Positions 22,265-34,300 of a stretch of 64,000 nucleotides of DNA are shown in pieces (the stretch's first letter is position 1; each line of letters opens with the position of its first letter). Under the pieces are notes generated by a model, which was not told the origin of the DNA, did not search any database, and saw only the letters and a list, made by a program, of their open reading frames with translations. This DNA is from Pleurodeles waltl. Taxonomy: Eukaryota > Chordata > Amphibia > Caudata > Salamandridae. The translations under genes were made by a program, and so were the position numbers. The DNA lies in the NCBI RefSeq assembly GCF_031143425.1, contig NC_090442.1, positions 428,065,776 through 428,129,775 of the forward strand. Reading direction: 5' to 3'.

Positions 22265-24131
22265 GTCAGCGCCCACCAGAAAAAGGGTATTTGGTGTGCC
22301 ATCACCAAGGAGGTGCGGACCCTGGGGGTCTTTGACAGGCGGAGCACCCACTGCCACAATAGGTGGGAGGACCTGCGCCTCTGGGCAAAGAAGACGATGG
22401 AGGCCCAGCTGGGACTGGGCTCCCAATGAGGAAGGGGTTCCCGTCGCACCATGCCCCACCTGATGTTCTGCATCCTGGCGGTGGCCTATCCAGAGTTGGA
22501 TGGGCGCTTAAAGGCATCACAGCAGCCACAAGGGGGTGAGTACTGAATCTGACTCCTGCTGTGCACGTGTGAAGAGTTACCTGGATGGGGGTGGGGGCTA
22601 TGGGTGCCCCTAGGCCCGGGCAAAGATGGTAGGGCAGGTCCCTTGTTGGGCAGGCTCTGAGGCACACCTTCACCAATAGTGTTAGTGGTCATCTACTACT
22701 GGGCAGGGTCGTTTGGGTTTTTGGTGTGCAGCTGATGGCGTGAGGCATTGCATCCCATGGGCTGGTGGCTACCTGAGGAACTCGTTGGGCATGGCCTAGT
22801 GCATAGGGCTGCTCCCTGTGTGTTGTGTCCACTAACGTTAGTGGTGTTGCTGGCATTGACCAAGTGTATCATCTGTCTCTCCCCCACCTTTTTGTTTTGT
22901 CACGCTGTCCTTATGTGCATTAGCATCATCTTGCGGAGGAGCAGAGGCACTGGCGATGGAGGGAGCTGTATCCCACATGGGCCTGGAGGCCGAATCCACT
23001 GAGGGTGAGGGCAGCAGTGGGATGGAGAGCGAGGGGAACACCATGACGGGGACAGGAGGGGACACCACAGACAGCGACTCCTACTCTGATGTAAGTTCCC
23101 TGGTGGTGGTGGACACCTCTGTGCCCATCCCAACAACAGGTACAGCCGCCAGCCCCCCCATCAGCACCGCCCTCCCAGCAGCCCCTCAGTGTGTTTCCTG
23201 TGCCCTGTCACTCAGGAGGGTGGGCATCTCCTTCGCCCCAGACACCTCAGGCCCTGCCCCAGTCAGCCCTGCTGCCCTCGATGAGCAGGCTATTGACCTC
23301 CTGAGATCCCTCACTGTTGGGCAGTCAACCATTCTGAATGCTATCCAGGGTGTTGATAGGCATATGCAACAAACAAATCCATACCTGGAATGCATTCACT
23401 CTGCAGCCCAACAGAGAGCATTTCAGGCTCTGGCCTCAGCACTGATGGCAGCCATTGTCCATGTGTCTAGCCTCCCCCTCCAACTTCCTCTACTCAGTCC
23501 CAATCCCCTCAACCCCAGCCTATCCCAAGCACATCTTCAGGCCAGCTTGCAAACAAAACAACACACAGGAGTGGTTCAGGCAAACACAAGCACCACTGAT
23601 CATCCCACACGTACTCACACAAGCACCATACCCATGCAGACACACCAACGTCCACTGCCTCCACTGTGTCCCCCTCCTCCTCGTCGTCCACCTCCCTTCC
23701 AGTATCGTCTCCACTCACACCTGCATGCACTACATCCACATCCACATCCACTAGCGCCATCACCAGCACGCCCATCACAACACACCCCTCACAAGTAGTC
23801 ACCACCCCCACAAATGTACACACGTCCCTGTGTCCTCTCCCACTGTGTCTGTAACCCCTCCTCCCAAAGTATACAAACACAAGCACACACCCACCCAACA
23901 GCCATCACCTCACAACAGCATCCAGCACATGCACCTTCACCCAAACTCAGCAGACAGACACCTCCTACAACCACTTCCTCTTCCTCCACTCCCAAATCCT
24001 CTCCCTCGTCCTGCCTCAGTGTGTCTAAAAAACTTTTCCTAGCTAACACTGACCTGTTCCCTACCGCTCCTCCCCCGTCATTCCCCTCGAGCCAGGGTGT
24101 CCAGAACCCAGCCCAGCACCTTAGCCACCAA

Positions 24132-24199
24132 GGGCCAGATGTGGCAAAGGGTTTTACCCATTCTGTGTCTATGGGAAAATGTGTTTGCACATATGGCCC
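24132..24199. mobile_element. 68-bp MITE, copy 2, in Myb-B tail
   Basis: It starts GGGCCAGATGTGGCAAA and ends TTTGCACATATGGCCC, flanked by CAA on both sides (24129-24131, 24200-24202). Length and sequence match the copy at 9046-9113. It is inserted in the Ser/Thr-rich coding tail of Myb-B in H4. Confidence 0.75.
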
Positions 24200-24964
24200 C
24201 AAGTCTTCGTCCAATGTGGACCATGCAGCTCCCAGAGGCTCAAAGAGGGCACCCATCAGGAAAGCCATTTTAACACGACCCCTGCAAAGGACCAAACCAT
24301 ACCGCCACCTGCCCAGGTGAAGAAGGGGCCAGCACGCAGCAGGGGTATGGATGATGACCCACCCAGCAAGGCCTCTTCCAAACCTCCAGCTGAAAGAGCC
24401 AAGGGCAAAACAGCATCAGCCAAGGTGAGAAAGGGGCAGAAAACCGAAGGCAAGGCACTTCAGCCTACGGAGGATGCAGGTAAAGCCCTGGTGCCCACCA
24501 GCAGAGGTGCCAGCCCCGCCACCTGCACCACGCGCAGCACCGCCAGCAGCCCCATCGCAAGAACCGCCACCTGCACCGTCGCTGCCACTACTACTGTCAG
24601 CAGCTGTATCCCCAGTGGGCAGCCGTCCAAGGCTGAAGGAGAAGGGCTGGAGCCTCCTTCACCACTGGCAGCACTGACACCTGAACCACGGCCAGCACCG
24701 CCAGCAGCCCCGCCGCAAGAGCCGCTGCAAGCACCACCACCTGCACCGCTGACAGTAGCACCACTACCAGCAGCAGCAGCCCCAGTTGGTGGCCGACCTC
24801 GGCTGCAGGGGATGGGCTGGAGTCTCCCCCCACCACTGCCAGCACCGACACTAGCACTGACACTGCCACCACTGAGCAGCCGTCACCGCCGGTGGACAGT
24901 GTGTAGTCCTGACTCCATGGGCTGTTGTGTGTCCTGGCCCCTGAAAGCAAGAGAGTGTGACACC

Positions 24965-25300
24965 CATGTGAGAGACTGTGACCTTGCACTCCCCAAAATC
25001 TGCATCACAGAAGCCATCTACTCTCCCTATCCTTGGCAGGATGAAGCAGACTGGGCACAAAGCCCCCTCCAGAACCAGTGGAGAAAGGCATCCACCCACC
25101 CAATCCTTGGCAGAATGAAGCAGACTGGGCACAAAGCAACCTCCAGACCAGTGGAGAAAGGCATCCACTCACCCAATCCTTGTCAGGATGAAGCACTTGA
25201 GAGACTGTGGCCTTGCACTCCCCAGGACCAAGCAGTGGGCAAACCACCCACTTGAGAGACTTGAGAGACTGTGACTTTGCACTCCCCAGGACATCGATGT
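24965..25300 (+). repeat. Degenerate ~72-bp tandem units in the Myb-B 3' end
   Basis: The phrase CAGGATGAAGCAGACTGGGC recurs as a near-copy about 72 bases later, followed each time by AAAGC-CCTCCAGA-CCAGTGG and AGAAAGGCATCCAC. GAGAGACTGTGACCTTGCAC also recurs at 24980, 25200 and 25265. A related array stands at 30600-30790 in H3 in the other orientation. Confidence 0.65.
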
Positions 25301-25766
25301 GAGCATGTAGCCCCCTCCAGGAGCAGTGGCATTGTCTCATCTTCCGGCTCAGGTGCCCCCCCTTCCCCATCCTCTGAGGTGCCTGTGTGTTTACTGCCTG
25401 ATGCCCCTGCAGTGTTCTCTCCGTATTGAGGCAGGAGTCAAGTGTGGGCTTGGCCCGTGATTTGTGGCCCATGGCGCACGGACATTTGTGAATGGACAAT
25501 GTACGGCCTTCTGTACATATTGTATATCTGTGTTAACACTGTTTTTCAAAGTCTATAGTATATCTGCCTACTTCTAATATATCACTAATTTGACTCAATT
25601 CCTTTTGTCCTTGCATTCCTCCAGGGGGTTACAGGTGTATATGTAATGTTGTTGCATGTATTTATGTGTATGGTGTTGTGGGTGGGGATGGGGGTGTTGC
25701 GTGTTGCGTGTGTGTGTCACTCTCTTTTTCCTGCCCCCTCCCCTGTGTACTAGGTGCAGTACTCAC

Positions 25767-25843
25767 CGTCGTTGTCGTCTTTGATGATCCTGGTAGATGA
25801 GGAGGTAGACCAGCATGGGGAAGACCTATAACTCAGACTCCAT
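25767..25843 (-). pseudogene. Transposase first exon of H4
   Basis: The minus strand reads MESEL-stop-VFPMLVYLLI and a basic end QRRQRR, followed by the donor GTGAGT at 25761-25766. The same short exon occurs intact in H3 (30102-30184) and in altered form in H6 (53875-53916). It lies 200 bases inside the terminal repeat and starts the HARBI1-like gene. A TAG at codon 6 kills it. Confidence 0.65.
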
Positions 25844-26039
25844 GGCATCCTGGTTCATCTCCTGTCTGTTGGCGGTGACAGCTGCGGTGTTTGTTGCTAC
25901 AGCCGTGGCAGTCAGAGTGTTAAAGTGGCTGTCTGTGTTGGCGGTTTCCGCCGTAGTCGTGATCCCATTTTCTATACCGCCGGCCTGTTGGCGGTGTTAA
26001 CGCCGCTTTAACACCGACCGCCAGGATTGCAATGAGGGC

Positions 26040-26751
26040 ATATTTGTTTTGTTAAATCGTGGACCGTTGTGACATCATTGGAGACAATACTTTGATACGT
26101 CTATCCATTACAAAATTGGATATTAATATATATTGAATATGTTGTGTGGGGCCGTAAGTGTTTGGGATAAAAAAGAGTGTTGATGTTACAGAAGTGGTGA
26201 ATGACAAACGTTGTTCCAGTAACAAGCTGGGCCCTCTAATATGCAAAGCAGTAAAGCGGCGAATCTGGGAAAAGAAAGAGAAGGCTGCAAAGCTGAGCAT
26301 TTGATTGAATAGATGTACCAATACTCAGAGTTTCTGCAGGGTGCATGAGATCATTGTTTTGCAGCTCTGATAATCAGAAGCAGAGCAGCTTAAATGGTGG
26401 GCAATCTTCCTAATTTAGGACAAAAAATATTTTTGTACTGAGAGAAAAAAATGTTGAAGGTTTAAGTGGTGTAATACAGATGTTGTGTAAATGGGAAGTC
26501 ATGGAATTAAATATATAGAGAAGCACCACTCACATGGTAATGGAATATTAGGCAGTATTAGCATCTGTGATCAGGTAAGTTTACAACCTACCTAATTTAA
26601 CCTATTTTACTGCCTCAGATGATCTGCACCTAAGCAAAAGTGCACTGATATCAGAACTCTTTTACATTTTTCTCCATCACCTCTATAGCATTCTGAATTG
26701 AAGCTTTTTTCTTTAACAACTGCAGTTTATTTAGGCTTTTCTAGTAATCTA
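26040..26751. other. Unassigned sequence right of H4
   Basis: AT-rich sequence without a recognisable open frame, terminal repeat or RNA gene. Confidence 0.3.
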
Positions 26752-27252
26752 GGGCCAGATGTATCAAGCTCCCGGTTTGCATTTCTTAAAAAGCGAATTT
26801 TAAGAAATCGCTGTTTAAGAAATGCAAAATGAGATGTATGAAAATTGCAAGTCTGTAATAGCGATTTTTTAAAATTTGCAATTGCTATTACCGAATTGCA
26901 ATTAGGGAATGGGAACTCCATTCATCCATATGGGCCTGTAGGCCCATAGGCCAATTACAACCAAATTGGATTTAATGATAATTGCATTTCCTAAATGCCC
27001 AATTCACAATTAGGAAATGCTTGATACATGTGCTTTGGAAATCGCAAATAGGAATTCCCTATTTGCGATTTCCTATTTAGAGAATCGGAATTTGCGATTC
27101 TCTAAATGAGGTCGCAATTTTAAGGAATCACTATTTTTGCGATTCCTTAAAATTGCACAGCGAATGCTTTTCATACATCTTGAAAGGCATTTTTGCATTT
27201 GCAAACAGACGAATTTTGTGATATTCGCAAAATTGCTTGATGCATCTGGCTC
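26752..27252. mobile_element. ~500-bp MITE with GGGCCAGATGTATCAAG ends
   Basis: It starts GGGCCAGATGTATCAAG and ends CTTGATGCATCTGGCTC, which is the reverse complement apart from two bases. The inside is made of repeated short palindromic words (GCGATTTC, GAATCGGAATTTGCGATTC, AAGGAATC...GATTCCTT), so the whole can fold. CTA stands on the left; the right flank is CAT, so the duplication is decayed or different. Its end resembles the 68-bp MITEs. Confidence 0.65.
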
Positions 27253-28760
27253 CATATCACCATCCAGTCCATCCAGTGGAAAAGTTTACAACAATGTTGT
27301 GGCCTGCCTATTAGTGTTATAAGTCAGACCCTAAGGCATATGATAACTGGCTGTACCAGAGGGTAGTCAAGTTTCTTTTCACAGTGATTCTATCAGTATG
27401 GATAGTAACTTTCCACTTACCACATCCTGGAAGTGGTTGGGGCAGGCTAAAAATAGACTCTTCAGAACAGAAACATGGGTTTTATGGTCTCAGTTAAGGA
27501 AAATTGACTATGTGGTTATTAATGGGTTGAAAGAGAAAGTCCACTGGCAGAAACCCATGCTGGTGACGTATTCCCATTCATGATGCGCCTTCTTTCTAGT
27601 GCCCCATTGGTTCCCCCTAATGATATGTGTACACCGTATTAACAATATGGCACACCACAGCGGTTGTGTCTACCTTAGCAGTATAATTTATGATGCTTTG
27701 TGCTGGATTATCACCATAAATTATGGCGTTATTGCAGCAAAACCCTACTGGTTGTGGAAATATGGAGAACAGGTTTGAAATTTATCAAGAAGTATTTGAC
27801 ATCTTGCTGTGGGTATGAAACTTCACAAAATCATTTCTTCGCTCCCTATTTCTTATTACTTAACAGTGCACAAACTGTATTTTATTCAAGCCTTGCATCC
27901 TTGTCTGCAAGCGTATAGAACAAACTGTGAATGCATAACACCAATTGTGGTGCAGATGTCATGCAACCAGATTCCTTAAAACTGTTTTCCGTAGTCTCTT
28001 TTCTTTACACAGCAGCAGTTTAACGCGTTCAGAAGCTGCAGAGTGAAATACAAATATATACGTGTCCCTTGGAAGCCAGGGAACATGGGAGACAAATGCA
28101 AACCTTATGAAAAAACATATTTAAATTCCCGCGTATTTGGGTTAGTAGGAGTGAAATACATGAAATGTACTGCATAGGAACAGATCGTTTTAGCTATCGC
28201 AAAAAAAAAAAAAAAAAAAACAGCTTTGTATCTTAAGTGCATTACACGGTAAACATATGTGGAACATGCACAGGTAGACGTATGTGTTTGTGCGAGATCA
28301 AATATATATGGGAAATATTTAGCAATCCACTGTGAGACTATAAAATGTCAAGGAATTATGTAAAACTGAAACAGAACCAGCTTTTTATTTGCTTCTTGAG
28401 ATCACTTCAGTAACGCTTGGAAAGCCCACAATAAAGTATAACAGCTAAATACACAAGCTTCCACCAGGGCATAGTGGACACACACACTAATAAAGCTCAC
28501 ATGCATACAACGTGACAGTAATTTAAATCTTTCCTAATAACAAAAATCCGACATACACACAATGATTAAAAGACTGTAAAAATGTGTAGAGCATTCAGAT
28601 TATCTTCATTTTCTTCCACATAGAAGCGGCTGAAAAAATAAAATGAAACAATGAGACGTGAAGACATTACTGAAGTAAAGAAAATAAATATCTACCCAGT
28701 ACTGGAAATCTCTAGGTATACAGCGCATAAGTAAAAAAAAACTACTAACCCAATCTCAGG
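27253..28760. other. Unassigned stretch with A20 tract
   Basis: No gene is recognised. A run of 20 A at 28201-28220 could be the tail of an old retroposed copy, but I see no body or duplication for it. Confidence 0.3.
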
Positions 28761-29003
28761 TTACAGAAACATTCCATTAAAAATATGATTTATTTTTCCT
28801 CTCAGTTGTGGATGGTCTTCTATGAAAAACAAAAACAACACCTGTTCCATCCTGGAAATCTCTGTTGTAATCTGTGTTAGGGTGTCAGACCTTTCTAAGT
28901 AAGTGTCCAAGGTGATGCGAATAGTTCGGTGGACCATTTGACTCGGTTTGAAGTTTTCCCACCATATATCCCATAAGAAATACAAATCAATGTCCAATAA
29001 CAA
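28761..29003 (-). CDS. Unrecognised 80-residue open frame beside LTR-like repeat
   Basis: An 80-codon frame starts MLLDIDLYFLWD, ends in HIFNGMFL and is otherwise without a family motif I know. It lies just downstream, on the minus strand, of the LTR-like repeat at 29040-29775, so it could be the first part of a retroelement gag or leader. It may equally be chance. No splice or ribosome evidence can be read here. Confidence 0.2.
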   Translation of the reverse strand: MLLDIDLYFLWDIWWENFKPSQMVHRTIRITLDTYLERSDTLTQITTEISRMEQVLFLFFIEDHPQLRGKINHIFNGMFL

Positions 29004-29039
29004 TCAATAACATTTGTAATCCACAGGAGTCAGCAATCG

Positions 29040-29775
29040 TCACACACCATGACCTTGTGGTCATGAATAAGCACACCTTTGTGTAAAAGTTAGAATGTTT
29101 ATTTCCCTATACTAACAATGCTAATGTTACATAACTTAATCTCAAAATCAAATGATAAACATACAGAAACAAACTGGCTGACCAAAGGGGGGAAAGAATT
29201 GCAGTCTAATAAAAGCTTGGGCTACTCCACATTCTAAAGTCACTGTACAAATTAATAGCAAGAATAAGTGTGCAAACTATATTACATACATTTAGGCCCT
29301 TATTTCTACTTTTTTTAGCGCCGCGATTGCGCCGCTTTTTGGTGCAAAAATGGCTCAAATTTACAAAATACCTTTGTATTTTGTAAGTTTGTGACGTTTT
29401 TGCGTCAAAAAGCGTCGCAAACGCGGCGCTAAAAAAGTATACATATGGGCCTTAGATTCAGCAAAGAACAGACATCAGCTGTTATTACATGTAGCAAACT
29501 TCATCAATGAGAACCCTAACTAACATCAGATTAGAATAGCATGTTTGGGCTTCATGCAAAACAATTTAATCAACACAAATTTGGCAAAACATCTAACTAT
29601 GGCTCTTTCAAAATAGCGGTTGGCACCTAGAAACAAAAGCAAATAGGCATAGCAAACAGTATCATAGTATACCTCTCCAAAGTTTGGATCAGCAAGCTGT
29701 GACAGTCTTCTTCATCAGGACATCAGTTCAGTCAGCTAGGCATCAGGATTCAGCATAAAAGTTCAGAAAAGCAAA
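29040..29775 (-). mobile_element. LTR-like repeat, R/U5 part, copy 1
   Basis: About 195 bases at 29583-29775 match 48459-48656 closely (CAGCAAGCTGTGACAGTCTT, CATCAGTTCAGTCAGCTAGG). On the minus strand an AATAAA signal stands near 29100. The right side is cut by the terminus of H3 at 29776. A 157-bp MITE interrupts it at 29295. Calling it an LTR is an inference from its relation to copy 2, which adds a U3-like part. Confidence 0.45.
29295..29451. mobile_element. 157-bp palindromic MITE
   Basis: It starts GGCCCTTATTTCTACTTTTT and ends AAAAAAGTATACATATGGGCC, with inner arms AGCGCCGCG and CGCGGCGCT and a central TACAAAATAC/GTATTTTGTA hairpin. TTA flanks it on both sides (29292-29294, 29452-29454), the TWA target preference of Harbinger-type elements. 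Confidence 0.85.
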
Positions 29776-30602
29776 GGCCCTCATTATGACATTGGCAGTG
29801 AGTGCTAAAGTGGCGGTAATACCGCCAAGAGGCTGGCGGTAATTGCAGCCAAATTATGACCATGGCGGTGAGAACTCCCATAGAGAGCCAATGTACCACA
29901 CCAACCGCAAGGGCGTAACACCAGGGACCACGGCGGTAGCTGTCAACAGCCAGGCAGAAGACAAAGTACTCCCCACCATATCATGACACAGGAAACCGCC
30001 ACGATTTCCAGGTCGATACCAACGCCATCAAAAGCCTGCCAGAAAAACATCACAAAAGACCAAAGACTCACCATCGGAGACACAGAGCAGGACAAAGCCC
30101 AATGGAATCGGAACTGCAAGTCTTCCCCATGCTCATCTACGCCATGCTCTACCTGGAACACCAACGCCGACGAAGACGACGATGGTAAGTACAGCCGCCT
30201 AGCACACAAGGGAAAGAGGGAGGAAAACAAGAGTGACACACACATGCATGACACACACTCAACACACACACAACATACACACAACCAGCTGCAGATGAAA
30301 AACAATGGCACATGACACTCAGCATAATAATGCAAGGACAACAAGAATGCAGTAATGAGAATGTATTGATTGTGAACAGCTACCAAATGAACCAATTGTA
30401 TGATAAACAGATATGTACAAATATATACAAAGGGCCATTGTCCAGTCCAAAGTACTAAGGGCCCACATGGCCACAGGGCACAGTCCAAGGCCCAACTCTA
30501 ATCCTGACATCATCCAGATAGAACTCTGCAGGGGCATCAGTTTGCAAGTGGGCAGGCACCTCAAGGAGGTGGGGGTTGGGGGACACCTCAGTCAAATACG
30601 GG

Positions 30603-30790
30603 AACATGCCCACTGGTTCTAGAAGTGGCTCCATGCCCATTTCTCTCTGCAGGGGAGTGCAAGGTCACAGTCTCTCAGGTGGCTGACTTGCCCACTGGTT
30701 GTGGAGGGAGCTCCATGCCCATTTCTCTCTGCTGGGGAGTGCAAAGTCACAGTCTCTCAGGTGGGGAACATGCCCACTGCTACTGGAGGG
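30603..30790. repeat. Two ~92-bp tandem units in the Myb-B 3' end
   Basis: TCCATGCCCATTTCTCTCTG followed by GGGGAGTGCAAGGTCACAGT and CTCTCAGGTGG occurs twice, about 80-92 bases apart, with related pieces on both sides. It mirrors the array at 24965-25300 in H4. Confidence 0.65.
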
Positions 30791-31069
30791 GGCCCCTTGT
30801 ACAGCAGTCCCTGGAGGGTGTCCTACATGCCCTCTACTGGTGGTGAGGGCTGCACTGTGCCATCTGGAGGTGAGGGCTGCACTGTGTCAGCAGGTGAAGG
30901 TGCCTCCTGGGCAGTCACTGCTGGAGGTGAGGGTCGCATTGTCTTAGCAGGTGAAGGTGCCTCCTGGGCAGCCTCTGCAGGAGGAGGAGGCTGTACTTCC
31001 TCAACTGGTGGTGAGGACCCATGGTCACTGGTGGTGGTAGGGTCACCCTGACAGCCTCTGCTGGAGACG

Positions 31070-31325
31070 AGGACTTCTTCCCCTTCATGGCAGGAGGTGT
31101 AGGATCCTTAGCCTTCCTGGCAGGGGTTGAGGGCTTCTTCCCCTTCATGGCAGGATGTGTGGCCTCCCTATCCTTCCTGGCAGGAGTTGAGGGCCTCTTC
31201 CCCTTCATGACAGGAGGCGTGGGCTCCTTTCCCTTCATGGCAGGCGTTGAGGGCTTCTTCCCCTTCATAGCAGGAGGTGTGGGATCCTTAACCTTCCTGA
31301 CTGGTGGAGTGGGATCCTTCACTGT
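31070..31325 (-). repeat. Lys/Pro/Thr repeat-coding minisatellite in Myb-B tail
   Basis: The minus strand encodes about nine units of 9-10 residues of the type AMKGKKPSTP / ARKAKDPTPP. On the plus strand CTTCCCCTTCATGGCAGGAG recurs every 28-60 bases. Such Lys-Pro-Ser/Thr tails resemble the DNA-coating tail of linker histones; that comparison is an inference. Confidence 0.75.
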
Positions 31326-34300
31326 CTTGCCACCATGACAAGGAGGTGCCTCCACTGTTCGTGTGGACTGTTTGGCTGAGGTGCTGGGCTGGGTCGTTGG
31401 GATCCTGCTCTTACGGGGAGGACAGGGGGGAGGGAAAAGGTCAAGGTATGCAAAGAAAAGGAAGAAGGGATGGGAGTGGAGGTTGAGGAAGTGGTTGTTG
31501 AAGGTGTATGTCTGCTCGGCTTGGGTGCAGGTAGAAGGGTATTGTGCTGATGTGAGGTGGATGGCTATTGGTTGCCTGAGTGCTTGCGTTTGTGTCCTTT
31601 AAGGGGGGGACAGACAGGGTTGGAGAGGGCACAGGGAACACATGTATGGATGTAGTGGAGGTGTCTGCAGAAATGGATCTCAGGAGGTCAATACCTCTTC
31701 ACTCAGGGCACCAGGGCTCACCGGGGCAGGGCTTGAGGTGCCTGGGGTGAGGGAGATGCCCACCCTCCTGGGTGAACAGGCACGGGCAACTCGCTGAGGG
31801 GCTACGGGGAGGGCGGTGCTGCTATGGGGGTGGCAGTTGTACCTGCAGCTGGGGTGGTCACACCACCAGGGAGCTTCCATCGGAGGAGGTATAAGAGTCT
31901 GTGCTGTCACCTACTGTCACCGCAGTGGTGCCCCCCTCACCCTCCATCCCACTGGTTCCCTCGATTTCAGTCGACTCTGCCTCTAGGGTCTTGTGGGATG
32001 CAGTTCCCTCTGTCGCCGGTGCCCCTGCTCCTCCGCCAGATGCACACATGAACAGGATGACAGAAGGAAAAAGGGGAGAGAGAGAGAAAGGAAGCACTGG
32101 GTCAGTTACTGCACCAACATCACAGTTGGCATTGACAGCACCGTCACATACAGGGATCAGGATTGAGCACTATGCAATCCACTGCCAGTGATTTGGTTAG
32201 ATGCCATGGCAAGATGAGGGCCACACACCACCAACTGTACCCCTCCTGGGTCCCACAAAGCTCTGACAGACATGGATGGCTAACAAACTAGGTTACTTGC
32301 ATTTGATGTACACCTATTACACTTGAGCCGGATCACGCTGCAATGTCTGACCTGGCATTAAGGGGCACCCACTAACTCAAACCCACCACTCAGATCCCAT
32401 GCCACCTGCCAATTATTGTAATAATGCCCACTGTACTCACCCCCTTGTGGCTGCTGTGATGCCCTCAAACGCCCATCCAGCTCAGGGTAGGCCACTGCCA
32501 GTATGCGGGCCATCAGGGGGTCAGGTTCCGACGGGCACCCCTTTGTCATTGGGAGACCGTCTGCAGCTGGGCCCCCGCGGTCTTCCGTGCCCAGCGTCTC
32601 AGGTCTGCATGTCCTTGGCGATGGCATACCATAATCTCTTCTTTTGATGGGTGTTGACCTGCAGAGGTAATATAGACAGGGCACCATTACACATACAATC
32701 CAGCCTGTCACACATATGGCCCACCAATCCCTTTCCATCACCATTGGCACACTCATCACCCGGCGCCCACCATGTACACCACCACAAGACATCCCCTCCT
32801 AATGAAACAATGCTTGAACACACATCTCCATGTATCCTTCACACATGCATTGTATCCAAGGTGTACTCACCTGTTGGTCTGAAGGCCCATTCAGCAGTCC
32901 GTACTGGGGTAGGACCCCTTCCACTAATTGCTCTAACTCCTCCACAGTGAAAGTAGGGGCCCTTTCCTCGGTCACACAGGTCATGGTAGGTTCCAGACAC
33001 AGGCCCCAGAAGCACACGTAGTGCAGGTGTTCTCCTGTTGAAGGTCAGGCAACAAGTGAGAAATCTTACTGGTGCTGGCACTGATCCCCATTGGCCACTG
33101 TACTCCATAGAGCCCCATATTATCCAATGAGCAATTGCACAGCGGTGCAAGACCGCCTTCCGCCATGACACCCAGCGTCAGCGGAGTTACCTCACTTCCA
33201 CCTATCCCTGCATACAGGACAGATGGTCGCTATTTCATGGTTTTGGACAACGATCATATCAACATTAATTGCGTCACAGCCTAGATTAGCACATACCTCG
33301 CCATTTCCATTGTCCCATCACATAAATGCACAATGTACACTGAGGTGGTGGATCTATTGTTCAAAAAGTGACAGCCTACTCACTCTTGTGTCCTTTATAT
33401 ACCTACTGCTGCAGATGAATAGGAGGAGGTGACAAATTCCCGTTCACAGTCCCCTTGTTGACTTGGCTACACTGGAGGAGAGGCACATTATGCTCACTTA
33501 TAGACTGGACAGGGCCACAATCACAAAGCTGTGTGCCCAATTGGAGCCTGACCATATATCTGCTATCCGTCATCCAACTGGGATCCCCCCTCTTGTGCAA
33601 GTGCTATCAGTGCTCCATTTCCTTGCAACTGGTTCTTTCCAAGTGACAGTGGGCTTGACAGCAGGAATGTTTTCAATCTGCTGGCAAGAGTTTTGTCTGC
33701 CCTGGTGAAACACATGTGCAGCTACATAGCTTTCCCCCAGATGGAAGATTTGGCCACTGTGAAGGCCGAATTCTATGCAATGGGACATATCCCCAATATT
33801 GTTGGGGCGATTGATGGGACACATATTGCGTTAGTTCCCCCCCTACCAGAATGAACAGGTGTTCAGGAATCTGAAGAGTTTCCACTCAATTAATGCGGAC
33901 CAGTACATCTCCCACGTCACTGCCAAGTATCCTGGGTCAGTGCATGCTGCCTTGGTCCTGAGGAATGGCAGCATTCCAAATGTACTGGCCCAATTACAGA
34001 GGCACAGGATGTGGCTAATAGGTGAGCCATGGCCCCAACCCACTGTATGTTAGTGTATGCCTTCAGGTGTCATCCCCATAGCATTGTGTGAGGCTAAATG
34101 TTGTCCCTCAATACTTGCAGGTGACTCTGGCTACCCAAACCTGTCATGGCTGCTGACCCTTGTGAGGAATGCCAAGACAGGGGCTGAGGAATGTTATAAT
34201 GAGGCACATGTGTGAACCAGAAGGATCATCAAGAGGACAAGGTTCAAGTGCCTGCATTCGACAGGTGGATCCCTGTGCTACTCACCAGGGAAGGTCTGGC

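Larger units (their letters stand above)
22265..25440 (+). pseudogene. Myb-B gene of H4
   Basis: Exon 2 (22265-22545) encodes the DNA-binding part: VSAHQKKGIWCAITKEVRTL, then HCHNRWEDLRLWAKKTMEA, and after one in-frame TGA (GSQ-stop-GRGSRRT, probably CGA to TGA) the conserved AVAYPELDGRLKASQQPQG. Exon 3 starts near 22924 with an acidic Ser/Gly stretch (EAESTEGEGSSGMESEG), a proline-rich part, a conserved segment VGISFAPDTSGPAPVS...IDLLRSLTVGQSTILNAIQG and a helical block. It then runs into a long Ser/Thr/Pro tail (23660-24130) and a Lys/Pro-rich end. Frameshifts occur near 23490, and a 68-bp MITE interrupts the tail at 24132. It resembles proteins annotated in amphibians as Myb-related partner-of-profilin-like; this name is from memory. 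Confidence 0.7.
22250..26039 (-). mobile_element. Harbinger element H4, inverted, truncated
   Basis: It has Myb-B on the plus strand, then the transposase first exon on the minus strand, then a terminal region with dense GGCGGT motifs (GTTGGCGGTTTCCGCCG, CTGTTGGCGGTGTTAACG) that ends in GCAATGAGGGC at 26039. Reversed, this end reads GCCCTCATTGCAATCCTGGC, like GCCCTCATTATGACATTGGC at the left end of H3. About half of the element (transposase body and Myb-A) is absent. Confidence 0.75.
30600..32984 (-). pseudogene. Myb-B gene of H3, antisense in transposase intron
   Basis: Exon 1 (32871-32984) is open: MTCVTEERAPTFTVEELEQL up to DQQ, then donor GTGAGT. Exon 2 (32441-32658) starts after a CAG acceptor with VNTHQKKRLWYAIAKDMQT. 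A deletion has then removed the HQCRKRWEDL part and shifted the frame; the end LAVAYPELDGRLRASQQPQG is kept before the donor. Exon 3 runs from about 32045 with EAESTEIEGTSGMEGEGG, then VGISLTPGTSSPAPVSPGAL, a Ser/Thr-rich part with repeats, and a Lys/Pro-rich repeat tail (31070-31320). The acceptor AG seen in H4 is lost. The gene lies entirely between exon 1 and exon 2 of the transposase, on the other strand. Confidence 0.7.

Noticed and set aside
24179..25255. Longest open frame of the window (358 codons)
   Set aside because: It crosses a MITE end and repeats, and its frame differs from the Myb-B frame upstream; treated as part of the decayed Myb-B tail and not as a separate gene.
28201..28220. 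A20 tract as the tail of a processed pseudogene
   Set aside because: No coding body or target duplication is seen next to it.
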